Source: Phlebotomus papatasi (lineage: Eukaryota > Arthropoda > Insecta > Diptera > Psychodidae). Taken from it: a stretch of DNA of 64,000 nt. Of this stretch, positions 57,201-64,000 are shown in pieces. How positions within the stretch are numbered: position 1 is the stretch's first letter; the number at the start of each line of letters is the position of its first letter. A program made the translations under genes and the position numbers. Below the pieces are notes generated by a model, which saw nothing but the letters and a program-made list of their open reading frames with translations, searched no databases and was not told the DNA's origin. Location: positions 52,152,712 through 52,216,711 of the forward strand of contig NC_077224.1 of assembly GCF_024763615.1 (NCBI RefSeq), in the 5' to 3' direction.

Positions 57201-60200
57201 CAGTCAAATCATCAGCCACCCGAGCTACAAGAGGAGTCGCAATTACCACGACATTGCCCTTATCAGGCTGGCTCAACCGGCGGAAATGAATGAAAATGTT
57301 AAGCCAGCTTGCCTCAACACTGATAATGAGGATGTTGGTGACGATGTTTCCCTTATTGTCACCGGATGGGGCTCAACATCCGTGGAAAGACGTGAGCGTT
57401 CAGGTGTCCTGCTGAAGACTAACCTCACGTCCGTGGCTTTGGAGAACTGTAACAAAACATTTGCGGATTTGCCACCTTCAAGAGCCCTCCCAAATGCACT
57501 GGATGAAGGACAACTCTGTGCATTTGACAAAACACGCAATAACGATGCATGTGAGGTAGGTGGAGTTAATTTAAAAAAAAGGGGTTGGAAAGTGTCCCTG
57601 GATTTCAGAGATGGCTTGAACTCGTGACGTTAAAACTTTGCTTTAAAAATTAATTGCAATTTGTTTCAATAAAGAAAGTCGTTTACTCTTGGGGAAATGA
57701 ATTTATTCTCACGATTTTCATCTTTCTACAAAATTATTCTCCAGTTCGTATTTTTTTTCTATACCTCTCTTCATTCACAACTGACAAACAATTAACGATT
57801 ATGCAAAAGTACTATTTAGAATGGCAAAAGCTATAAGGGGAATTGAGACACCTTTGAATAGGGGTACGTTTAAAATTGGGATTTTTTCTTAATTTTAAGT
57901 AAAACTGGATGATTTTTCCATGATATAATTTAGCTTCATAAACCTATTGTGAACCTAAGTTACCATTATGCCCAACGCACATTAACTTTTGTTTTGTAAA
58001 CATGTTCTCGACATTTTAATAAGAGTGAGTGGAATCTAGATCTAGTCATCTCGCTCACTCTCATAGGAAATTTTAAAAACATGATTACAAATAAAAGTTA
58101 TTGTGCGTTGGGTATTACATTTCATCTTTTATTTATTTACAATAAGCCCCAATTTCTTTTGAAAATAGGACAAAAAGCCCAATTTCAAAAATACTCCAAT
58201 CCAAAAGTGCCGCACATGTCCCTACTTTTGAATTACGGATAAAAAATTATTATAGTGACCTTATGTTCAGTGTTGAGACCGATTTACACTTATCGAAAAT
58301 ATAAAAGCTAATTAAATAATTCTATACTTCCCAAAATAAATTGAGAAAAATACACTCCTTGGTAAACTTTTTGACTTACGAAACAGCGAAGATAGTGTAT
58401 AATATTCTAAAAACATTTCAATATAAATATTGTTTCATGTCGTGCTAGAAAAGTGTTTGAATTTTGAAATTCAGTTTTGAAAATTTTCGAAATTCTTACT
58501 AAAAAATCGCATTTAAATACTTTACACTTTTTCAACCGTTAATTATTCTAATTCATACGACTGTCAGAGGTTCACGTTCACATAGATTCTAGTCTTGTTC
58601 TTTAAATCACTATTTCTTTCCCTTATAAAATTGTTTGATAAACAGGATTCAACCTTTTTACAATAGCATAGCACAAAAAACCAAATGAGATAAAAGGAAA
58701 AGCACAAAATTTATGAACGGCAAATATAAAGCAAAATAAGAAAATAAATAAATAAAAAACAAGGACTGTTAATATCTATTTTAGAATTTTACAAAGATTC
58801 TTTTCTCCAGAAATTCTTTTATTAAAAACGACTACTTGGGGTAAAAAGTAACAAAAGGTATGGAGCAAAAGTAACAATAACCGAAGGAATTTCTGATGTC
58901 TCAAGCCGAAAAGAAACGCCAACGATTTGCAGTCTCTTGTGTGCTTTTTCTATAATAGCTTGAAAAGAGCTTTTCTCAGGACTTTTCTCGTTCAGATAGA
59001 TACAACTCTGTTCTACAAAGGTGTAGAGGAGTAAACTTCCTTTATAAATATGTGATTTAGGTATTTTTAAATTTACGGGAGCCCGTAATAAATCGAATCC
59101 AAATGTGATAATTATTACCCAATGTCTGATATTATTTGCCCTAGCATTTTTGAGACTGCTCACAAAATTACCTTTTAGAAAACAGCACTATTTCCTTACA
59201 AAATAGAGGAAAATTATTTTCACAAAAGTTGTAGAGCGCTAAATATCCTAAAAAGAAATTTGCGCTGATTAGAATGTTCTGTGGCGCTTGGATAGCTTGT
59301 AAAAAAATAAAATATCCGTTTTGTGACATTTCCTCAGTCTCCCCTAAGGAAAATTATTATGAAAAACTGTCGAATAACTATTAGATAATTTTCTGAGGTT
59401 ATTAGTATATCGGTTGGCTTATTTCATGCAATACTTTTTGGATGTTTTAGGTATGAAACGTGTGGCAGCAACTTTTGCTCCAAAACATCGCTCGAACATC
59501 CTTGTTTGTTCGTGATTTTTTGGACAAAATAGCACGGTAATTATGCCTACATCACCGTTTTTACCGGCATTGCCCTCCAGGGACTTTTCCTGTAAATAAA
59601 ACTGAAAAGACCCGGGAAAAGTTAGTGTTTTGGTACGATTAAGGAGATAAACCATATGGCCGGAAGATCTCAAAGCTATTCCAAAAAGTACATATCGACG
59701 ACTCAGAATATAAGTCGAACAACTCCTTTTTTTTACAAAAAAAACATTTAATTCGCTTTTTGGATACTTCTTTATACCCTCTACCTTCTCTGTGAATATT
59801 ATATACTTGAAAGATAAATATTTTCAAAGTTATAAGATTTAACATCTCAAAAATCTTATACTCTGCATGTAAAATCTCAGCTTCAAATCGATCTCCTGTT
59901 CGTTATTCGTTTCTTATTCTAAGCAGTCGATATAAGAAGGAATTCAGAGATTAGTATATGTTAAAGTACAAATGTTTTATATCTGAAGAGGATTACTTTG
60001 AAATAAATATTTTTCGAGAAAAATAAAAATTCACCATACTTTTTGAACACGCCTCGTATATATTTTTATTTTGGGGTATCATTTGAAATATATAATGGAA
60101 TTTTGTTATTAAAGTACATGACTAATGTATTTTATTATCTTTTAATTCTTTTATTGCTCAACTGATTTGTATAACTTTAAATTTATTCAAAAATATACTA

Positions 60201-62769
60201 AAATTACCAACGAGTGTAAATTGATCACGACTTTAAATGAATGTATATAAAATCTGTAATTAATTTGATACAAGCATTTCATTTTTATCGGTTATTTAAT
60301 TGGATTTTACTATATTTGACACATATTGAATATTCTTGCCAATATTTGCATAATATTTTTACCAAGTTTTACGGTTTCCGAAAAAATTTTTAATATCATT
60401 TAATTTTATAATAACTGAAGGACAGTCATGATACATTATATCGGTCTTTCAAAATTACAGGGGACCAAGTCGTTTTGTGCAATTTTAGAGCAAATAGTGT
60501 AAGTAAAATGTGTAAAAGATTCATTTTTTTAATTAAACATTAGGCTAATATCAGGACAAGAACGATTTATTTTTTTTATCTATTTCGACATGGTTGCCAA
60601 TATAAAAAGGGTGGCAAAGCGTCCCAAGATTTGCGAAATGCTCGAACTCGTGACTTAGATGCTATACCTCAAAAGTACTTTCGCATCATTTACCGTTTAC
60701 CGGTACTCAACCGATTTATATCGATTCATAAATCACTCAATAGATTTCATAAATTGGTTTAAAGAGTAATAAAAATAAAAATTATATTTGAACAAAAATT
60801 ACTTATCGGTAAATAACCGGTTCATTACCGGTTCACAACCGATTTAAAGCGACATATAAATCACTCAAAATATTTCCCAAAATACACCTCAAGAGTAATT
60901 TAATTGAATTTCGTACAAAAATTATGTATCGGTTATGAATAGGTTCATTACCGATTCAAAACCGAATACCAATGAGCCCAAATAAGACTCCATTCGCTTG
61001 ATAAATGCTCTCTCTAGTGTCTTTTTAACTTCTACCTTGAAAAAACGTTATTAGGAATGATTCAATGGTATTTTCGTATATGGACGAAATTTCCGCCTAG
61101 GTAATCTCTAAAGGATATCCAAAAATGAAAAAAAGTCGCACGGCGCTTTTTCGAGCAATCCCAAAAAACATGGTTTTGAAGGGGAAGGGGGAGGGTGGGG
61201 GAAAATTAGGGGCATGTTAACGATCCTTGGTTCGACTTATGAGGGGGGCTCCCCCGAAGGTCCCAATTCGCTATTTCTAACCGTTTGGCCTCTAGAGCTG
61301 ATGATAGCCGAACGGACAGACAGAAATTAAGGAAGATAGTAACCAAAAATGATAGTTAAGTTTGTATATCGTCGGTTCCGAAGAAGACTATTGTAAGTCC
61401 AAAATGTAAACTTTACAGGAAAGAGGTTTAAAGTTTGACAGCTAAAATTTATTTTCATTAATTTCACTGCAATTAGTATACTTTCAGCTTTTGAAACTAT
61501 TTTATCATACTTACGCATTGAATATCTTCTAGTTAACACTACTTTTAAATTAATTATAGCAAAATTGTGGGCAAAAAACTCAATAATTGGGCACGCTGAT
61601 TTTAAGTTTTTTTCTTGTAACTTTTGCAGGAATATCTTAATCAACATAAAATTTTGTGGAGATATAGATCTAAGGTTTCTGCATCCAATGATACCATATT
61701 TTTATACTATTGTAAGTAGACTTACAATAGTCTTATTCGGAACCGACGATATTTGTAATTGGTATTTATTCACATCTCTTTCTTTTTCAACGTTTTATAA
61801 ATGTCTATCCCTCTCTTTTGCACTCTTCTTTTTCTTTTATACATCACAATAAATTCAATTTAGTTCAATTCAATTTTGAATGAGAGTGAGTGAGTGTAAA
61901 ATGATTTATAGAAGGTAAGGGATGTGAGTTTCGTTTCCATGAAATTTTCTTGGTCGGAAAGTGTGCTGGAAGCGTATTTAGAAGCATAGAGGGAAGTGAG
62001 GCACCTTAGAATTGGGGTACCTTTAAAATCGGGTTATTTCTACTATTTTTAAAAGGGAATGGACTTCACTATTATATGATTTAGCTCGACAAACCAATTT
62101 TAAAGCCAAACTACATTATGAAAAGTCTCAATTCCTTTTTTATTAGGTGTCCATCTGGAATATTATTGCTCCGCTCAATTCCTTTTAAAAATAGGAGAAG
62201 AAAGTCCAATTCCAAAGATTCCCCAATTCAAAGGTGCCCCTTTTTGCGTATACAGAACTCTTAAAATCGCGAGAAAATCAAATTAGTCTCCTGTAATTAT
62301 GAATGTGCGATATTTACATGTAAAATATACACTAATTAATCATCTACAAAATGAGAAATTTTAATGCTATTTTGCAACAAAGTAATCAACATTTCTATTT
62401 AATTTGTTAAACTTTAGCATCACATGTAGTCAAATATATAATCCATCCCAAAATGACCACATATTGCGTAAATATTTGCTGTAATATACTTCAATATGTG
62501 GGCTAATAGATTAAGGGACAGCAATTTATTGCACCAACCGACAATCACCCAAACTGATGACATTAAAGTACATCGATATATTTTGCTCTGTTATTTTTCA
62601 GGGTGACTCTGGTGGGCCACTTCAAACAGTTGCTGAAAATGGCTTTGCCACAATAATTGGTGTAACGAGCTTTGGTATTTCTTGTGCAAGTTCAACACCA
62701 GGCGTTTATGCACGAGTGAGTTACTATTTGGACTTCATAGAATCAAATGTATGGCCTGATAGTGGTTAA
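48876..62769 (+). CDS. CLIP-domain serine protease (clan PA, S1A; CLIPC/Persephone-Snake-like), complete, 4 exons
   Basis: Exons 48876-48966, 52200-52440, 56802-57555 and 62602-62769 join in phase to 417 aa. It has a signal peptide (MTFGHFIAIVALWLIIALNY). A six-Cys CLIP domain spans about 35-82 (ICR, VCK, QCI, RCT, ICC). A linker has a Cys near 145 that can pair with PACLN of the catalytic domain. The protease domain starts ILGG at 163. The triad is His211 (TAAHC), Asp261 (YHDIALI) and Ser365 (GDSGGPL). Asp359, six before Ser, gives trypsin-like specificity. The residue before ILGG is His (TYH/ILGG), not Arg/Lys, as in Persephone-type members. FPHMAALGY is also a Snake/Persephone-type start. 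Such zymogens act in haemolymph cascades (Toll or melanization); the cascade is inferred. Introns of 3.2, 4.4 and 5.0 kb are full of repeats. Confidence 0.93.
49612..49925 (+). repeat. TAGGGTAAGTGTGCC MITE, copy 4, truncated
   Basis: Starts TAGGGTAAGTGTACCAAAT and follows the family to GATAAACTG, where the element at 49928 begins; the right end is lost. Confidence 0.75.
49928..50214. repeat. Inverted-repeat element with minisatellite termini, copy 3
   Basis: The left arm AGCCAAAATCCCGAAAACC.., the core GGATAATGCGTAGAATAATT with CAAGACACAGGAAATTACCC, and the right arm ..GGGATTTTGGCTTTCGG ending TTTTGACCGGGACCC. Same structure as 29339-29626. Confidence 0.8.
50366..50537. repeat. Palindromic MITE (ACTGGTAAAAATAAAAGGAT)
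   Basis: The left arm ACTGGTAAAAATAAAAGGAT..GATCCAAATTTGATCC is matched in reverse by GGATCAAATTTAGATCAA..ATCCTTTTATTTTTAGCAGT. About 172 bp. A faint relative may lie near 35570-35630. Confidence 0.75.
51157..51197. repeat. (TTA)n microsatellite
   Basis: About 13 TTA units in the first intron of the protease gene, followed by a short TA run. Confidence 0.9.
51631..51772 (+). repeat. GGCCTCTACACATTGGGAGC MITE, copy 3 (diverged)
   Basis: Ends GGTGTCTACACACTATAGAAGC and ATAATGTGTAGACGAC. The interior is strongly decayed but keeps CAATTTTCGTCAAAAATTGC. Confidence 0.7.
52781..52969. repeat. GGGGAAAGCGCGCTA MITE, copy 2
   Basis: Starts AGGGGAAAGCGCGCTATCTT and ends AAAGTAGCGCGCTCTCCCCTA, clean inverted ends; about 189 bp. 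The next MITE starts at its terminal TA. Confidence 0.8.
52968..53230 (-). repeat. CACTGAG MITE, copy 4
   Basis: Begins TACACTGAGAGAAATCCG, contains GGTGTATTATGGGTTAAAGT and ends CTCTCACTCTCAGTGTA. TA on both sides. Opposite orientation to copies 2 and 3. Confidence 0.8.
53546..54444. repeat. Large foldback with hammerhead-like core, interrupted by a second foldback
   Basis: The left arm (53546-53716 plus 53977-54120) pairs with the right arm (54140-54444). The outer ends are GATTATAAAAATTCCCGTGA and its complement; the inner arms GACGTGTTTGGCGCTTTTAC / GTAAAAAGCGCCAAACACG face a short AT loop. On the + strand 54334-54362 reads CTGAAGA-A-GGTCC-ATATCC-GGACC-GAAAG, one base away from a hammerhead core, as found at the ends of Penelope-like retroelements. 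Its mirror lies at 53626-53654. Classification is inferred. Confidence 0.7.
53717..53976. mobile_element. Penelope-like palindromic insertion with 12-bp target duplication
   Basis: Flanked by GGGGGAATTAAG at 53705-53716 and 53977-53988, it interrupts the left arm of the larger foldback, whose right arm shows the unbroken sequence. The insert is itself an inverted pair: CAGGAAATAGACGGAGACAC.. and ..GTGTCTCCGTCTATTTCCTG. Each arm carries CTGATGA-A-GAGGA-loop-TCCTC-GAAAC (53890-53918 on +; mirror 53808-53836 on -), followed by ..AATAAAATTGTGAAAATC. CTGATGA..GAAA with a stem between is the hammerhead ribozyme core known from Penelope-like elements. A full three-stem fold was not verified. Confidence 0.75.
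54590..55282 (+). repeat. Dispersed repeat family R, copy split by a TTAA MITE
   Basis: Family order kept: TACTAAACCGATCCATTACCGAT, CCTTTCCAAAAAAAATCTAAAT, ..CATATCCGAAAGTGA.., CTTTACCGTT | insert | ..GTGACAAATTGGAAA.., TTTTTGAGTTCGAGCAG. Confidence 0.65.
54983..55209. mobile_element. piggyBac-type MITE at a TTAA target
   Basis: The ends CTCTTTCGCGTCTTTAGGGT and ..CCCTAAAGACGCGAAAGAG are inverted and flanked by TTAA on both sides. A second internal pair (ATTTACATTAATTGAAATCT / AGATTTCAATTAATGTAAAT) makes a long hairpin. About 225 bp, inserted in repeat family R. Confidence 0.8.
55553..55854. repeat. Inverted-repeat element filled with a GCATCGCGAAACCC minisatellite
   Basis: The ends TATAGTCAAGGGGTAA and TTACCCCTTGAGTATA are inverted with one mismatch. 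Between them are degenerate copies of GCATCGCGAAACCCGAGAAA spaced 25-45 bp, plus ACCCTTGTCA near both ends. Open frames here on the minus strand are repeat artefacts. Confidence 0.75.
55927..56124. repeat. GGCTCCGGCACACC MITE, diverged copy
   Basis: Contains the family blocks TTTCATGAAATTAAAATTCC, TTGCATATGTCTTTCTC and ATGAAATTTTCCTAATCT, ending GACGTACCGGATGC. Confidence 0.65.
56300..56384 (-). repeat. GGCTCCGGCACACC MITE, single arm
   Basis: Only the right arm: ATTCCATGACATTTTCCTGA..AAAGATCTGCCGGGGC. Confidence 0.5.
57837..58224 (+). repeat. MITE family 'GGGAATTGAGGCACCTT', copy 1, with a nested palindrome
   Basis: Begins AGGGGAATTGAGACACCTTT and ends CCAAAAGTGCCGCACATGTCCC. The interior matches 61990-62241. 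A 142-bp palindrome (57971-58112) with ends CCCAACGCACATTAACTTTT / AAAAGTTATTGTGCGTTGGG interrupts it. Confidence 0.7.
57971..58112. repeat. Palindromic MITE (CCCAACGCACATTAACTTTT)
   Basis: Arms of about 35 bp or more around AGTGAGTGG..; inserted in the element at 57837-58224, whose sister copy at 61990 lacks it. Target duplication unclear. Confidence 0.7.
58225..60589. other. Third protease intron, middle part; no gene seen
   Basis: AT-rich. 58822-59673 contains minus-strand open frames and GGAGCAAAAGTAAC / GCAACTTTTGCTCC words at either end that suggest another decayed inverted-repeat element. No product recognised. Confidence 0.4.
60590..61320 (+). repeat. Dispersed repeat family R, copy
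   Basis: Starts GGTGGCAAAGCGTCCCAAGA. It holds several CGGTTCATTACCGGTTCA-type blocks and AACATGGTTTTGAAGGGGAA, then CGTTTGGCCTCTAG, as at 23000-23905. Confidence 0.65.
61357..61752. repeat. Inverted-repeat element (ATATCGTCGGTTCCGAAGAA)
   Basis: ATATCGTCGGTTCCGAAGAAG..CTATTGTAAGT at the left is repeated in reverse at 61715-61752 (ACTTACAATAGTCTTATTCG then GAACCGACGATAT). About 395 bp. Confidence 0.65.
61768..61975. repeat. GGCTCCGGCACACC MITE, diverged copy
   Basis: CACATCTCTTTCTTTTTCAA.., ATAAATTCAATTTAGTTCAA and CCATGAAATTTTCTTGGTCG, ending AAGTGTGCTGGAAGC. Confidence 0.65.
61990..62241 (+). repeat. GGGAATTGAGGCACCTT MITE, copy 2
   Basis: AGGGAAGTGAGGCACCTTAG at the left, CCCAATTCAAAGGTGCCCC at the right; about 250 bp, no nested insert. 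Confidence 0.7.
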
Positions 62770-62773
62770 TAAA
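62768..62773 (+). terminator. Poly(A) signal overlapping the stop codon of the CLIP protease
   Basis: AATAAA starts inside the TAA stop at 62767-62769, so the 3' UTR may be only about 20 bases. Confidence 0.55.
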
Positions 62774-63379
62774 TTCAACGATTAAACCATGATTTATGGG
62801 TGAAATTCTAACCATCTAACCCATTCGGTACCCCTCCATCACTATGGAGACGCCAGGTGGCGAGACGCAGTCACCAGGCGCCTCCATATGTTGCACAAGT
62901 CACCCACTGTGTAAAGAACTTATCACTTTATCGATTCACCAACCTCATGTACATGCTTTTCCACTCCTCCAAAATTTATCGTCACCTTTGTACCAGGCTG
63001 CTGTCAGGCAAAAAGTTGTCAATCAGACACCTGTTTGAATGCACAAACCTTTTCCTTTTGGAGGCACTTTCCACAGAAATTCTTTCAGGAGCATAACACT
63101 TTGGCCTTTCAACATCAAATTCGCTTTAATTTTCTCGATAATCTAATTAATTTCAAGGTACATTTCACATCAGAAGCATTCTCCCGAGGAAACACGTTTG
63201 GAAAAACTGTCACACATTGTTGTACTCAATTACCATCTTCACTTAAATACTCATCCATTGTGAATTGGGTATTGACAAGGGTAAGTCAATTTGCAAAATA
63301 ATGGTCTCAAGTGAAATTTTATCATAAATTACTTATATTTAAAGATATTCTAAATTAATCGAAATAGAGATCTGAATAT
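62774..63379. other. Downstream flank with a GC-richer block; no gene assigned
   Basis: 62820-63300 is less AT-rich and has short open frames in several phases, but none shows a family. A donor-like AAGGTACATT near 63155 and GGGTAAGT near 63280 occur. It could be the 5' UTR of a gene beyond the window. Confidence 0.3.
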
Positions 63380-63632
63380 TATGGCTCCAACACATCTTTC
63401 ATATCAGGAAAATTTCATGAAGTCGAAATTCGAATCTCTTTCTATGATCTGACTATCTCTTTCTTTCGCTCCCTAAATTCAATTGAGCTAAATTGAATTT
63501 GAAATGATGTTTAAAAGAAGAAGAAGAGTGCGAAAGAATGAGATAGACTTACGCAAAGCGTGTGGGAAAAAAAGGGATTCAAATTTAGACTTTGTGAAAT
63601 TTTCCTGATCGAAAAGGTGTGCCGGAGGCATT
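63380..63632. repeat. GGCTCCGGCACACC MITE, well-preserved copy
   Basis: Starts TATGGCTCCAACACATCTTT and ends AAAAGGTGTGCCGGAGGCAT; arms over 80 bp, flanked by ATTA-like text on both sides. Confidence 0.75.
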
Positions 63633-63710
63633 ATAATTAATCCTATTGAATGTCCTGCGAAAGAGCTTTTCAACTGATTTGCTATGGGGATTAGCTATAC
63701 GAATACTAAT

Positions 63711-63774
63711 GGCCTCTACACACTGGAGCATTTTTTGTTCATAAAGAAGAAAATTGCCTAGGCTTGTGTAGAGA
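63711..63774 (+). repeat. GGCCTCTACACATTGGGAGC MITE, short copy
   Basis: GGCCTCTACACACTGGAGCA at the left and CTTGTGTAGAG at the right; the interior is reduced. Confidence 0.5.
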
Positions 63775-64000
63775 AAAATGTCAAAAATGAACATATAGTT
63801 CTCTAAGCCATAAAACGGCGATAAACGCAATAATACTCAAGCAGCAAAATAAAGTCAGCAAAACGTTATTTCTGCCGGATGATCATAGTAATTTTTTCGA
63901 CAGTCGCACTTCATACCTTCGAAATAAGAAATAACCTTCGCATTATAAAGAAGTAATTTTTACAATAAAAAACAGCAATAAACCCTGATAAGCTTATGAT

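Noticed and set aside
57048..57539. Alternative frames within the protease exon
   Set aside because: Shadows of the serine protease frame, which carries the catalytic motifs.
58822..59673. Two minus-strand frames of 84 and 113 codons
   Set aside because: No family recognised, no splice logic, and terminal words suggest a decayed inverted-repeat element.
62844..63301. Several short + frames downstream of the protease
   Set aside because: They overlap in different phases without any family signature; not enough to call a gene.

Overview
The window reads as a piece of AT-rich insect nuclear genome, most likely from a nematoceran fly (a phlebotomine sand fly would fit; this is inference from the gene content and base composition). 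Genes have canonical GT..AG introns. Products include a Hamlet-type zinc-finger factor, a secreted chitin-binding protein and a CLIP-domain serine protease. No rRNA, no true tRNA gene, no CRISPR array and no prokaryotic gene was seen.

Layout. (1) 519-1805 (+): last coding exon of a Hamlet/PRDM3-16-like C2H2 factor, with a CtBP-binding motif and three zinc fingers. (2) 8218-15304 (-): a complete four-exon polypeptide GalNAc-transferase, about 642 aa. Its 4.3 kb last intron contains a complete three-exon gene on the opposite strand (9175-13252) for a secreted chitin-binding type-2 protein of about 308 aa. (3) 18492-18713 (+): a small unrecognised ORF that looks coding. (4) 26336-31568 (+): the last three exons of an atypical dual-specificity phosphatase; its start is not identified. 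(5) 36241-42221 (-): a complete four-exon EGF-domain O-GlcNAc transferase (EOGT), about 524 aa, ending in an RDEL ER-retention signal. (6) 48876-62769 (+): a complete four-exon CLIP-domain serine protease of about 417 aa, with an intact catalytic triad and an unusual His at the predicted activation cleavage site.

The genes do not form an operon or a shared pathway. Two of them (GalNAc-transferase and EOGT) are O-glycosylation enzymes of the secretory pathway. The CLIP protease and the chitin-binding protein are extracellular.

Everything else is repeat-dense. At least a dozen families of short inverted-repeat elements (MITEs and foldbacks) occur, many in two to eight copies. There are tRNA-derived SINEs, one with an 11-bp target duplication; a fossil transposase with a hAT-type MITE inserted in it (8-bp duplication); and a TTAA-flanked piggyBac-type MITE. 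There is also a Penelope-like palindromic insertion with a 12-bp duplication and hammerhead-like cores, sitting inside a second large foldback. In two element families the ends or the interior have become minisatellite. Exon boundaries were set by hand from GT/AG sites, reading phase and family conservation. Family names rest on recognised motifs, not on searches.
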